This document shows, one piece after another, positions 23,501 to 36,526 of a DNA stretch of 64,000 bases. Source of the DNA: Jackrogersella multiformis (lineage: Eukaryota > Ascomycota > Sordariomycetes > Xylariales > Hypoxylaceae); assembly GCA_902806575.1 (NCBI GenBank), contig CADCXD010000004.1:2108001-2172000 (forward strand), written 5' to 3'. The position numbers were made by a program, and so were the translations under genes. Position 1 is the stretch's first letter. Every line of letters begins with the position of its first letter. The notes under the pieces were generated by a model, which saw only the letters and a program-made list of their open reading frames with translations, ran no database searches and was not told where the DNA came from.

Positions 23501-24840
23501 TATAATGTAGTATAAGTGTATGCAGAAACAAAAGTAGGTATAAAGTGGGACAGATTATGCCGTAAGAACTAAAATATGCAGACAGGAGGTCGCTATCGGA
23601 GGGTTATGCGGTTGGAGGTTGTAGTGTAGATGTGGTTGTGTTTACCTACCGCCTACCCAACCCAAGGTATGGTTGTGGCTGTTGTGGTCGTGTAGTGTAT
23701 GATTATCCCAACCCTGGATGTTTCCAAGGTAATGTACCCAAGTAGGTAGGCATGTTTCCGCGCATATTTCGGCCATCCTCCTCTCATTTGCCCAATTTAT
23801 CAAATCATCTTGTCATCGTGAACTACATCCAGCATCTCAGCTGCGTTGTGGATCAGTGGATCAGTGGATCAAATCTGTTTCTTGATTAAGGTAGAGCCAA
23901 GGATGAGGTCTTCCTAGCATGTTTAAAGCCGCGCAGACGGTGCAAATGGATTGGCTGATCCGGTACCTTGGCTTTTGTATGTATAGATTAAGAATAGACG
24001 AGCAGACGAGCTCCCGGTAGTGAAACAGGGCGCGGCAGAGCCGCAGGGGCAGTACTTCTGCATCTGCAGTTTCTGCAGTTTCTGCAGAGGGGAGGGGAAT
24101 ATTGCTGAAAATTCACATGCGCGGGATGGTGGTAGGTACCTGTATTATTCAAATGCCGCTTCTGGCTTTCGTTGATTGGGCCGGTTCGTGATTGGACCGG
24201 TTCGTGATTCGTGGGACGTCGCCACAAAATCCCTACTAGGAAATTTCGACATGTCCAAGAAAAGAAAGAACGTGGAAGAAGAAAAAGAAAATTTTGACAA
24301 CTACGGCTGTCAGCGGCTGCAGCGGAGACGAATTTGTCGCATTGTCGCAATTGTTATCCGTTAGGTACCTAGATACTCCCTACCCAGTTTAGGCTTTGTG
24401 CGTTTTTGGTTTGTTTTTTTTGCCTGCCTTTATAATTCCATACCCATATTCTGCATGCTGGAAATTTCCTTTTTTTCCCTTTTTCCCTTTCTTATTTCTT
24501 TTGAAATGCGCTTGCTGCCCGTTTAGCCCAGGTACAGAGCCTAATTATTGCCATGGGATGGATCTATATATGGATGTATGTGTTCTATTTGGTAGACCTG
24601 GGTAGGTACCTTATTAGAAAGCCTGTTCGGGATACTACATCAGGGTTAGTGTCGATCCCCTTCTACCAGGACCAGGACGTACCCAAGTATCCACCCGTTT
24701 CTTCCCAATTGACTCTAAAACTTCCAAACTGGACAGAGGCTTCCAAGGTTCCTTCACACTCGGCAGGTGTCTCCGAGCGCCTTTCAGCTGGTTCGCAGAT
24801 AAGGAGAAATACATATCACAAGCGCCTTGGCCAGGTAAAT

Positions 24841-24950
24841 ATGTAGGCAGGTACCTTACATAGTATGTACCTTACCTATTAAATACCTATTTAGGTACGT
24901 AAATACCAATCTAGGTACCTAAGGTATGTACTAATCCGTACCTAGACATC
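24841..24950. repeat. Degenerate ACCTAGGT-type repeat cluster
   Basis: About ten imperfect forms of the motif (GTACCT, CTAGGTACC, ACCTATTTAGGT-like) in 110 bp. It looks like a decayed or diverging array of the octamer family. Confidence 0.65.
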
Positions 24951-25906
24951 AATCGTCAATTGATCCTCAATTCAAAAGCACGATGATATCACATTCAAAC
25001 ATTCATCCAACCTCCCCCTCTAGCCCCTCCTATCCTAGGTACTACCACCACGGCACTGCCCCAACTCGCCTTCAATCGCTCGTATTCCGTGATCGTAACT
25101 AGTACATGGCAATCCACTTACTACAAAATACTACAAAATATCGAATATCAAATATTAAATATTATAAAATACTACAGAACACTACAGAATAATAATTGAT
25201 CTCCTCACGTGTGGTTGTATACAGCTCCCGTCGTACTATTAGCACAACAAACAATGACTCGGTTTGTTCGATCGTACTACGCCACTCCGTCCTCGTCCGT
25301 TGTGGTGATACCCGGAACTCCGATCATTTCCTCAGATGGATGTGAGTCGTGTGGAATGATATCGTACCTAGGTAGTGTAGGTAGACACGACACGACACGA
25401 CACCTAACATAGCAACATAGATCATCTTACATACACTATAGTCATCGTCCATAGTGTAGATGATGAGATAGCTCCAATACACAACACCCGGTTCCGCGAA
25501 CCTGCGATGTTGATCAGCCGCCGAAGCGCTTATCCAAAAATGCACAGCACCCTGCACAACATCGTCCAATGGACAACTAAATGGGAAATACTACCAAGTA
25601 AGTACATACGATGCGCATAATCATATTCAGCTTGCACCGCTCAGCCGGTGGCACCCAATTGGGCCAACGGCAGACTACGGCCGACAGCTTAAGACCGGGT
25701 GTAGCACGAGAGTCAGATTCGGAGAGGCACAGCAATTCTGTTGGATGAGCCCCGGTTTCTCTACGTCTGATGTGATGCTTATCTCGTAGACTCTTAGACT
25801 CTGACACCATCCCTTGGCCTGGTCACGATAAGGTCTAGCACGACCGACGACCGTGCTTCTGCGGCGTCCCGTTGCGGGTCAGCTCCACCGTCTAGAACCC
25901 TTCTCA

Positions 25907-25945
25907 GTCAGCCAGCCAGCCAGCCAGCCAGTTAGTCAGTCAGTC
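25907..25945. repeat. GCCA/GTCA tetranucleotide microsatellite
   Basis: Five or more GCCA units switch to GTCA/GTTA units. Intergenic, with no gene on either side within 3 kb. Confidence 0.85.
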
Positions 25946-28900
25946 GGGTCATTCTTTAGTATCGTGCTACTACTTTTTAGACCGCCTTCGTCCATGTCCG
26001 GCCATTGGGTTAATTCAGATCTCGAGGACCTAACCAGGACCTAATTCAATGGCTCCAAACCACTGGGACTTTAGAACGTGGCTAAGGCTTCTCCGAGACT
26101 ACCCCGTTACTTATCAAGCTTCCGAGGCCGGAACATTGCTAGATCTCTCAAAATTTCAACCTGAGATAATAACTCCGACTAGGGTATTCGCTAGGAACGT
26201 GTTTCATATCCATACAACCGCCAATACTCGGTCGATTCTGGATTTCTCGCTTCTCCTAGCCCCATTACCTCATTACCCTTCTCCATTTCAAGTGGATGTT
26301 ATATGCGAGAATGAACTTCCGCATCACCAAAGCTCAAGATCGTGAGGCGCCTAACTCGGCATGACCGCGGTCCTCCTCCCTTTGGATGTTGACGCGTTTC
26401 TATCGGATAGGCCCTCCGTGATGAAGTACATCTTCTCATGCATTTCGTACCTGTCTACCCGTGCGCTTAGTGTCTGGTGGGACTATGGTCTCGGCACTGC
26501 CTATGCCTGCCTATGCAGTTATCGAGCTAGAGCCAAGCTGCTTGTCTATGAAGCCCGACGTGGGATGAGGTTCAATATATCCACTCATGGAGCCATCTTC
26601 CAAGATATGGCAGGCTGTCGCCCCCAACTTGAAGACTCCACCTAGATGGTGTAGCTCGGACAGAGTCAATGGTGAGAGGGTTTGGCATGGCCACAGCCGT
26701 CGTGGCTACTTTATCGTCCCTGATTAACACACCGCAATTGCCATTACAGCTGCAAATAAAACTTCAACAGCCCAAACAGTCTAAGGGATGACACTTTCCG
26801 GTAGCTTTAGACGAGGGCACTTTAATCCCTCGAAGATCGACATACGCGGTATTCGGGCAATACAAAGCTATCTAGCTTTGGTATCAAATGCAGAAATGAG
26901 ATGGAGTGACGAAACGTAGCAATGTAGTCACAGTGTAGGTAGTTACACGAGACGTATGAGTAAGGTACATAAAGACACCCCTCCTTGACGAATATCTAGG
27001 CGAGCTGCAAGTCATCCTTGGCCCCTTATGGCAAATACTATTACCGGCGAGAACTTTCCTGTCCATTATAGTTCTCGGCGGCCGTACCTGGCGCCCATCC
27101 CGAAGCGAATATTGCCAGCACAGACATAAAGCATATGCTTAACGTTACTTTACAAAAGTGACATCGGGAGCTGACTAACAAGTAAAATCGGAAATTGGAT
27201 GCGGTAGGTAGCTACCTAAGTATCTATCACTGTAGTATTTACCTGAAGATCTTCATGCAAGATCATCTTGCCACGTATATGGTCGTTCGCCACTACATAC
27301 CCTCTCAAGGTGTCTATGTGTACCTAGCTAGGTTGAGCGAGAAGTAGCATTTGCTTAACTGCATGTCCGACTCTAAATCTGATCGATGATCTTCAGCCTG
27401 CATAGGCGAGAAATCTAAAAAGCGCGACTACGGATCGTGATGTATGTCCAGAGACGCTTCGCATGCCAAGTGGCTCGGAAGGAGTCGGCTACTGTAAAGA
27501 AGCTTCCATAAAAAGTAACTGCTTGTATCACAATATATATTATAGGGGGGTTATAGGCAGTCGAATAAAGTGTCTCCGCGGACTGAAGTTATAGATAAGG
27601 AGACATTCGCAAGTCAGTAAGTTGACTGCTAACTAGAGGTCAATACACTCCTATATGACTGTAATATCGCTCGCCTCTCTCTGCTGTATGACCACCTTTC
27701 TACGACAGCAATCGATTTATAGATAAGATGAGCCAATGTTTAGAACAGCTTTAAATGCGTGTAAATAGTTAAATGTTACTCTCAACAATTGTGAACGTAA
27801 GGGGCCCAATATGGAGGCACCGAACGAGGAATATAGATAAGCACATGCCTTCAGTTTCAGACAAAATATGAGATATTAACCTCTACTTCCTACGTACGCA
27901 AATCTCCTATTGGGCACCAATAGCGAAGACTTAATTACCCCTGTCTTACCAGTCTACCGACTATAATGGAACTGCAACCCCCTCCCATCCATCAACTTAA
28001 AAGTTCTATTAACGAAAGTTAAGATAGGTAGCCTACACGTAGCGAGTTACATTTCGACCTTGGCAGAGCTGCTGTGGCGATGTTTCTCCAATAATTCTTT
28101 TCAAATCACTAGCTCTTCGAAAGTTGCGCCATTGCTAGGTAATTAAGCTCTAGGTAAGTATAGATTTGGGACGATTTAGAAAGACGACGCTATCTCTGCT
28201 GAGGTCTGCTCTTAAGCTAATAACGTATAGAACTTGATGATTAACAGCCAACGCTTCAATACACGTCTTTGTTTGGTTTCGTTGATTGGTAAGAGCAAGA
28301 GTTCATAATCGCCAACCCATAAGGTATTTTTCTTGTTCTTTTCCGTGCTTAGCCGGTTGAATCGATATGGGGACGTATACCAGGACGTTGATCAGTCTAA
28401 GTAGCATGCGTTAGGGGCCAAAATATGTAGTGCCATGTAGTATCTATGTTGAGATTGTACTGCTATTGATATTTAACCTACCAACGTGGATAGAAAAGGA
28501 GGCAAGGGAAAGTAAGGGAGAACTTTTCACCATTAGAAGGGTCTAGAATTAATGAATTTAGTATGTGTTCCAAGTAAATTCTCGCTCTCTTACAGATGAA
28601 TCATATGTTCCTTTAACACGTTTTGATCGGAACAGCCTTATTGGGAGATATGTGCAATGAGTGTTGGTATCAGGCTTACCCTCTCGAATTTGTCACATGA
28701 CATCCAGGTTAACTACCTACCTGGAGTAGCTATAAGTCTCCTTTTCGATAACCCCCTTTTCGCCAGAAAGGATCAACGAACCTGTCCCTCAAGCTATCCA
28801 GACGTAGTTTGATGGGTTTCTAGCCGGATAATTGTGCTATTGGGTTATGGAAATCAACACCACTAGATGAAGTAGAAATAAAACTATGCCCAATGTAGAT

Positions 28901-29543
28901 AGTTGTCTAGTTAAAAAAGGCTTTATCAGGCTTAGGAACCAGAAGTCAAGCTAGAGATTATGCTTTGGGAAGTGAACGACTTGCGGCTCACTACCTACTT
29001 AGAAGTCATATGAGAAAAATTAGAACTTTAAAGCGAAATCCATAGGATAATGTTAGGAGGTACCTATGCAGACATCCAGGTAAACAATGCGTACCTGGGT
29101 AGGTAAGTATTGATGACAAAGATAGGAAAATATGAAATACTCACTATCCAAATTTCTTTCGAGCACCAGTCATATAGATAGGTTCCCAAGTTACTTTATA
29201 GTATTTAAACATCCTAGGTTACATATTCTGAGAATGGTACGAATATCACCATGAACCATTTATAACTAATTTTTCTTAATATTAGGATGGCCGAACGAGG
29301 TAACCTAAGATATAAGCTTAGGCTTGAACGGTGAGTGTAAAGCACGAATCGGAAAGGTTGATAATTTGGTACGTGTTAATACGGCGATCTATTATATAAA
29401 CTCAAGTAAATTCATCTGGTACGATGAGTTCTAGCATATGCTCTAAATACAAATGAACCATATTAAGGATAGGTATAATTCCAATTTTCTGCCCAGCTCC
29501 ATTACCTTAACATTATAATATCAATCTCTCACGTCCTGCTCCA

Positions 29544-31492
29544 TCACCTGCTAATCTCTTCGAGCCTAACCTTCAAACCGTGAGGTCGGAGGGTGAACCC
29601 GGGATTCTCAACAGAATATTCTTGGTCGACACTCAGAAATCGGAAGTTGCGGACAATCTCGACTAAGATGGTCTTAATTTCGAACATAGCGAACGCACGG
29701 CCGATACAAATACGTGGTCCGTTCGAAAAAGGCGAGAAGGCGTATGGGGAAAGTTGGTCGCCGGTTACTAGCGTAAATCTCGTCAGTGCCGTTATAAAAC
29801 ATATAAGCCGCTCTCTGGGCGCTTGGTTAGAAGCACCGGAAGAAACGAAGAATCACTCACAATGGTCCCAGCGCTCAGGCACGAAGTCGTCCACGTCATC
29901 GCCCCAAATCGTAGGATTCAATAGGGTAGCTGAGGGACAGAGATCTACCAAAGTTCCATTAGGGATGTGGACTCCTTCGACTGCAATATCGGTATTCGTG
30001 GCGCGATGATATGTGGTAGCTAATAAGTATCAGATTCTGGGCAGTTCTAAAGCAAAAGGAGCCGGCCATTTCGCCTTACATGGAGGATAGAGGCGCAGAA
30101 CCTCTTTAGAGAAGTTCTCCAGGTAAGGTAGCTTGTCAAGTTCGTTATAGGATGGATTAGACGACAGTCCATCTATTTCTGCACGAAGTCTGTCTTGAAT
30201 GTCATGGTGCGATGCCATGATGTATAGACTCCAGGAAAGCATATTGGCTGACGTATCGTGTCCGGCAGCCATGAATTCAAGCAACTGATTATGGTTAGCA
30301 GGAGAGAATACAATAAAAACCCAGGGACCGGCATGACGGTGACTTGAATCGAAGGAGATCACAAACTTACATGTCCTAGAAATTCCCTCTCGCCGATGCC
30401 TCCGGCAATCCCACCAGATAGGCTCTCTTCGACGACGAACGTTACTAGATCTCTAGAGTCCTTGGTCTCATAATTGCCCGCCGCAGTTGCAGCCTTCACA
30501 TCTCGGTATCGGTCCCGAATCAGACCTCGAAGGACATCGTTCAACCAATCCATTGCGAATAAAAATTCGCGATTCGCTTGCAGTGGCAACCAACGGGTGG
30601 GTATGAATCCGTTGGCGAATAGTAAAACCTTGGCTATGCCCTTCGGGGAGAAAAAGACATCATATGCCTCGTGGAATGAACAGCCCTTCTTGAGGTCGTT
30701 GCTCTGTCCTTCTGCCGATTTCCCGTCATTTTCCTCAGGCTTCACGTAATCGAGCCGAACTCCTAAAATGGCATTTCCCATGATATCAAGGATGGCCTTC
30801 GAGAATGTCGTCGTGCAGTCGATAGCCCCGGTCTTGTTGTCATTTTCACAGATGCATCGTTTGAAGTACCCGCAAAGGTCCCTGGCCTTTTCTTGGAAGA
30901 TCGGTTCTAACTTGCGGATATTTTTCAGGGAAAAGGAGCCACCCAGCATCTTGCGATGAGCCTGATGCTCCTTACCCTCCATCAGAATAAGTCCATGGCC
31001 GGCGATCTCCTTGACGATACGTAGAAACCATGTCGGTTTCTGTAGAGAGTAACACTGAAATTGCAATACTTCGCGATGGGCATTGATGTTAACGGGTACC
31101 AGCACCTCGGTATTACCCCACGTGAGATATCGAATGAAGGGCGCATCTGGGTGCTCCCTCATCCATTTGATATACAGTGTAGTAGGGGTTTCCGCCTTCA
31201 GGAAATTCAAAGCCTGTCCGAAGAGAAAGTGGTTGTCCTAAAAGAACGTATTGGCAAGCTTAGCTTTAACAAGGCAGATGGAAACTTCACTTACTGTCGG
31301 ACCTGGGACATGGCGGAGGGGCGAGATGTATTTGTGGTACAGAAATATACGGTAATACTTGACTGCAAGGTATTGAGCCAAGAAAAGAACTAGGGCAGCT
31401 TGGTTTGACACCAGCCGGATGTCTTTGCTAGAGGTCTTGTTTGCTAAGAGCGACTCGACCACTGTCAGGCCGGCACATAAGATTAAATCCAT
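29544..31492 (-). CDS. Cytochrome P450 monooxygenase
   Basis: Five exons, 31492-31295, 31237-30371, 30284-30080, 30019-29861 and 29767-29544, give 550 aa. All joins are in phase. An N-terminal hydrophobic segment (about residues 28-45) and the proline-rich hinge PLRHVPGPT imply endoplasmic-reticulum anchoring. The I-helix motif is FMAAGHDTS. The ExxR motif lies in SKEVLRLYPP. The PERF-type motif is VPERW. The heme-binding loop is FSNGPRICIG with the axial Cys. All essential motifs are intact. The last two exons are interrupted by introns that break the frame, so a naive caller would truncate the protein before the heme loop. The CYP family cannot be assigned without a search; it resembles fungal secondary-metabolism or detoxification P450s. 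It is divergent from a rhodopsin-domain membrane protein gene 1.4 kb away. No PKS, NRPS or terpene synthase is nearby, so a biosynthetic cluster is not shown. Confidence 0.93.
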
Positions 31493-32871
31493 TTTATTGT
31501 GTTAACCATTTTGAAGAATAATAGTACGCGAAGTAGCAGAAACAGCCTAGAGATATACGACGTGGACATGGAAGACGCAGGAGCTAAGTCCCAAAGATCT
31601 TCAAGGGCTGTAAGGGATAGGGACGGTCCGTAAAATTGTGCTCCCATAGAATAGAGAGTCTCGATTCTCCCACCGCCGCTGCAATCGAATAAATCCACCT
31701 TGAAGGTCTGAGCTCCGCCATCCTGAATGTAACCTTTCGCCAACAAGTCTGCGGGTTTCGAGCAATTGGGAAATAATCAATCATTTCATTGGCAGTTCGC
31801 CGTATCTTAGCAAGGATTACGTGCTCCTTTTTTTATTAATGACATTTTCATAACTCCATACTAGTTCCGAGAGGCGCGTTTAGTCCCTAGTAAGACATGT
31901 CATGATAGTTGAGGAAAAGCAGATATAGATCTTGCTTATGTAAAGAGTTATCAAGTGAAATTAATTATTTGCAGACCGTGGTAACGATACTGTCTTGCAC
32001 CGTAAAACTTACTATCCCCTACTTATTAGATTGACAGCTAAAACACGTATACAGATCTGTATATTATTACCTGAATAACTAGTCCAAGCGATAATAACTT
32101 CACGGTATTAAATAGTGTTATTACTACGGTGTACACACGGTTACTAATTATTTTAACGGCTTTCTGCCTAGGTGACTAGACAGAATGGGAAAAGTCGTTG
32201 CTTTGAAAGCCTTTTCCCCGGAAGCTATTCCCCGGCCCTTCCCGTTAATGTGACATGTCGCTGATCTTCAGCGCTCTATACCTGTTCTGGATTTTAGCTG
32301 AACCCCCTGAACGTCCTCGTGTATTGATGCTCTAAGTGGCTTTAAGGCACAAAAAAATAGCTTCTTACTATCTGCTCTTCTCTTATGATGCTATGTATGT
32401 AGGTAAATATATATAGCTACATATTGTCAACCCCGAGGTTCCGGCTCGTACCATCACTTTTACTTACCTATCACCGAGTAGGCTGATGTAGCGATCCCGG
32501 TACGTCCAATACTAGCAAGATTACGTGGAGAGCACCATTCTAAGTTTCCCATTGGTTTCACCCCTGCGATGATCTTCAGCGATGCTGGTACGCAACTTAT
32601 GAGATGCTACCTCTCACAAGATCTTTGTGATAATCAAGGGGTATTGTGGGTCTCAAGCCATAACTTTATGTAGCATCTAGCTACCAACAGAGAGGATTCG
32701 ACGTATTTACGAACTTACAAGGGGGCTAGCGGGCATATGTATATCTCACCAGAGGAGACTTCCTCTTCACTTTGAATATTCGGATTCTGGAAGTCAACCA
32801 TTCTTTACTCTTGATCGCTTCAGCCTTCGATGGGAATTATCCTGGATTTTTAACTGTTTACAAGAGCTTCA
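31493..32871. other. Divergent intergenic region between the P450 and rhodopsin-domain genes
   Basis: A possible bidirectional promoter of 1.4 kb, AT-rich. No coding frame is supported beyond shadows just upstream of the P450. No regulatory motif was assigned. Confidence 0.5.
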
Positions 32872-34089
32872 ATGGCTCATCAGGGTCCCTCGGGTCAGGA
32901 GCTGATCGATCTAGCTTGGGAACAAGACCCGTTCGAACCGCGGGGATTCGCTGCCACCGTGGTCAATGTTCACATCGCACTAATTGTTCTTACCAGTATA
33001 TTCATAGGTCTTCGAATATGGGTTCGAGCATTTCTGTTCCGCAATCTTCAGATATGGGGCTGGGATGATACGCTTGCTCTCCTTAGCTATGTACGTTTAT
33101 TAGAGAATCCTGATTCCTCCAAGTACTAGCATGGCTGATTTGAAATCTTTCGTCCTGTATAGGCCACTTTTGTACCTTCTGCGACATTCACTATTATCGC
33201 CGCACAATATGGGCTCGGAACACCGGACGCTGAGCTGACAGATGGGCTCAAAGCTAGAGCTGCCATCTACATGGGGTACTGGCAGATGCATTACGCCGTG
33301 TCGTCCAATTTGGTTAAAGCAGGTATCGCTGTTGCTCTATTGCGTCTGACGACAACCCAAAAGTCCTACCGAAATGTGATCTTGGGTATCCTGATATCGA
33401 CGCCTATTTTTACCGCCGCTTGCCTCATTGTCTTGATCAGTACGTGCCGGCCCTTGGGAACTCAGTGGGATTTGGCTTTGGGCGAGTGTCAGGTGCATAC
33501 TGTGATGGGTTACTTGAGCTACATCTTTACCGGCTTCACAATACTCCTCGATTGGGCTTGTGCCGCGATTCCCTACCTCCTCTTGCGCAACCTCGAAATG
33601 CAACGAAGAGTCAAGATTTCTCTTATGGTTGTCTTAGCCTTTGGAAGCTTGGCAGGTGTATGTGCCATTATTCGATTACCATATATCAAGTACTATCTCA
33701 TTGAGCAGGATCAGCTGTGTAAGTCTACCCCTGACTTTAATCCCTTGGGTTCGCACTTAGGGGCATAAATGCTGATAGGTCCTCTAGATGGTTTCGGGAA
33801 CATAATATTATGGTCAGATGTAGAGAACGGCATTGGCATCATCGCCGCGGCCCTGCCACCACTCCGCAAGCTATTTAGATTTTATGGAACAACTAAACAG
33901 AAGAGTTCCAACGGGGCTAGGGCACTCCAGACAATAGGGGGCACACCGTTGAAGCGCGACGTGTCTACTCATTTGAGAACCTTGAGTCCTAGGGGCACAA
34001 GGCGATCAGAATTTGACTCAAAAGGGAGCGGGCCATGGAATAGGCTCGACGGAGACAGCTCGAGTAAAGAGAGTGTGGTAGTACTTTGA
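32872..34089 (+). CDS. Fungal rhodopsin-domain (SAT4-type) integral membrane protein
   Basis: Three exons, 32872-33090, 33163-33718 and 33788-34089, give 358 aa. The joins are in phase and restore LSYATFVPSAT and QDQLYGFGNIILWSDVE. About seven hydrophobic segments are readable: VVNVHIALIVLTSIFIGL, the segments around ATFTIIAAQYG, SNLVKAGIAVALLRL, VILGILISTPIFTAACLIVL, YLSYIFTGFTILLDWACAAI, ISLMVVLAFGSLAGVCAI, and the IGIIAAALPPLR region. The layout (WGWDD after TM2, RPLGTQWD between TM4 and TM5, late ILWSDVENGIGII) is that of the large fungal rhodopsin_dom family. The C-terminal 80 residues are a hydrophilic Ser/Arg-rich tail. The family's biochemical role is largely unknown; some relatives sit in secondary-metabolite clusters. 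No retinal-binding lysine could be confirmed. Confidence 0.9.
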
Positions 34090-35279
34090 TCCAACGGGGG
34101 CAAATATCTAAGGAGAATCATCGTGCGGCTACTGAAAAATCGCTGGGATCTCCTAGGGACCATGGAAATCTTGGTATGGAGGTTTTATTCCCTTGGTTTA
34201 ACTTCTTGGTACATTTTTGTTACATAAAAGAAAATATTTATTCAAACATCTCAGTGCTAGCGGAGCTTGAGCATCTGAATCTTGAAACCAGTTATGTCGA
34301 TTCTGGCTTTTCATGTATACCTAGGAGGTACTAACTCGGTTAGAGAACATTTAATAGTAATAAGCAATATTAGCGATCTCAAACTATGAATGGTAAGTAG
34401 TATGTGCTGTATTTGTCCCTAAGTCAAAGAACTACCTGCTCATTACCTAGGTACGTTCTCATGAAGCTTCGACATGAGAAATTCCGAATTACTTTAAAAC
34501 GTTCCCTAATTATTCATTGCTCATGGTTATACCTTTCCCATTTTGTATTTCAAGAATTAAACGCCTTTGTTCTCTTGTAAAATATGATGCAACAGTAAAA
34601 GCCCGTCTGCATTACAAAATCAGCCTTACCAGCCTTGTAGGTAGGTCTGTCAATAGAATGGGTCCAGAAAGCGATGCACCCAATCAAATGAGTTAATTAA
34701 TTTACAGTTAGCTAAGGCTTAGCTGATAGATGCGCCCAATAAAAAGAGCCACTAAAAGTTTAGCGCAATTAACTAACCAATTGCTCCGGAGATCCTAATT
34801 AACTACCTAGGTACCTAGCCTTATCAATTGCCAGGGTATTTTCCTTATCAGTTTCCTTATCAATTTCCCATAGTAATTTCCTGGAGTTTGAGTGTAATAT
34901 GGCCTCCGGTCGGGATAATGTATATTTTAATGTGTTAATTCTTTTAACGCTTTAACGGATTCGTCGATACCATCGGCTGCTTTAAAAGCTTAAAAAATGA
35001 TAAAGAAGTTATTCAAATGTATAAAAGTAAGGCAATTCATAAGTGTGACATAGCCGCTTTATGTGTTGGAAAGTATGGTTACGATAAATAAAGGTTGCTA
35101 AGCAACGCAAAACGGTCATAACTTTGTAGGGAAACTAAATCAACTCTTAAATGGAGAAGTTTAAACCTTCTAAATATTACCTACACACTAGGTACTAGGT
35201 AGTTCTTTTCAACGTCCTTAAACTCAATATTAATTAAATCATTCCTCTTTTTTAACTTTTCGAGAGACCATAAATAGCA
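34090..35279. other. AT-rich intergenic region upstream of the Aurora kinase gene
   Basis: No coding frame supported. It contains ACCTAGGT motifs near 34445 and 34805-34818 and many TTAATTAA-like stretches. Confidence 0.5.
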
Positions 35280-36526
35280 ATGGAAACTCAATCCCTCGAG
35301 GACTGTTTAAGCCACCTGTCGGTTAACGACGAGAATGGAGAGAACCGGAAACCCAAGGTATGGATGGACTGAGTACCTCTAGTTGGCGTCGCTCATCGAC
35401 CTCTAGCACTAATCCTTGCAATAGGTCAAAGTTACGACAACATTAGTCTCACACAAGTCGAACCGCCCAAACCTTGTCAAGCTAGCTCTCCAGAACCAAA
35501 TGCAAAATGCAGCCGTAGCATCGCCACACCGATCCGCACGCCCAATATCGCCAACTGAGAAGGTTCTTACTGAGAAATCGAATGAAGAGCATTCAACCAA
35601 GCGTCAAACGATAACTCTTGTCGAGCAGCCTGCCGTAAAGACCCTTCACTTAGGTATGTTCGAGATCGGCAAGCCGCTAGGCAAGGGCAAGTTTGGCCGC
35701 GTATATCTAGCGCGTGAACGCGACCATGGCTTCATCTGCGCACTCAAAGTCCTAAATAAGAACGAGCTTCAGCAGGCGCGGGTCGAAAAGCAGGTGCGGC
35801 GTGAGATTGAGATACAGAGCAACTTACGACACCCTAATATCTTGAAGCTATACGGCCACTTTTATGATAGCAGGCGTATCTTCCTTATCCTCGAGTTCGC
35901 CGGTCAAGGGGAGTTATATAAACACTTGCGTAAAGCGACTCGTTTTTCCGAGCCTAAAGCGGCAAACTATATTGCACAAATGGCAGGTGCGTTGCGTTAT
36001 CTACACCGCAAGCATGTTATTCATCGCGATATCAAACCTGAGAATATCCTGGTAGGCATTCATGGCGAGATTAAGATTTCGGATTTCGGTTGGAGTGTAC
36101 ATGCGCCTGGCAACCGCCGCACTACTTATTGCGGGACACTCGATTACCTGCCTCCTGAGATGGTCAGACCAATTAATCCGGATAATTCTTACGACGAAAA
36201 GGTCGACCTGTGGTCCCTAGGTGTATTAACCTATGAACTATTGACAGGCGAGGCTCCGTTTGAAGACTCTCCCGTCTTGACGGCCAGGAGAATTGCTCGA
36301 GCAGATATGAAAGTCCCATCGTTCGTAAGCGCTGAGGCTAGCAACCTTATTCATAAAGTAAGTATCATTTGAATGGTGTCAGTCCTTGGAAACAATGTTA
36401 ACATGACTCAAGCTACTTATTGTTGACCCTGACCAGAGGTTACCCCTTGAAAAAGTTCAACGGCACCCCTGGATCGTCAAGCACTGCTTTAAGGGCGAGA
36501 GAGCTAAAAAGCTGGAAAGCGCTTAA
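35280..36526 (+). CDS. Aurora serine/threonine protein kinase
   Basis: Three exons, 35280-35357, 35425-36357 and 36413-36526, give 374 aa. Aurora kinases are the catalytic part of the chromosomal passenger complex and control chromosome biorientation and cytokinesis. Kinase motifs are GKGKFGRVYLA (Gly loop about 112-117), catalytic Lys about 134, HRDIKPEN (about 226-233), and DFGWSVHAPGNRRTTYCGTL, which carries the Aurora-specific DFGWSVH and the activation-loop RRTT. DYLPPEM follows. Exon 3 encodes LLIVDPDQRLPLEKVQRHPW and a short basic tail ending KKLESA. The N-terminal 100 residues are basic and Ser/Thr-rich. Length is slightly short but normal for fungal Ark1/Ipl1 orthologues. Introns use GTATGG/TAG and GTAAGT/AAG, the second acceptor being non-pyrimidine. 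It sits alone in AT-rich DNA. The exon-1 start is less certain than the kinase domain. Confidence 0.93.

Larger units (their letters stand above)
21878..29543. other. 7.7-kb gene-poor region
   Basis: Contains the 5' side of the ThrE-like gene, several simple repeats and many ACCTAGGT-derived motifs (for example near 22600-22660, 22986, 24362, 24841-24950 and 25366). From about 26.7 to 29.5 kb the DNA is markedly AT-rich with stops in all frames and few exact octamers. Open frames at 26049-26345 and 26361-26645 (plus) and 25577-25810 (minus) have no recognisable domain and are not called. Confidence 0.5.

Noticed and set aside
25324..25810. Two minus-strand frames of 81 and 77 codons
   Set aside because: They include translated repeat motif DNA and lack any family features.
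26049..26645. Two consecutive plus-strand frames of 98 and 94 codons
   Set aside because: No recognised domain and no good splice pair linking them; plausible by chance.
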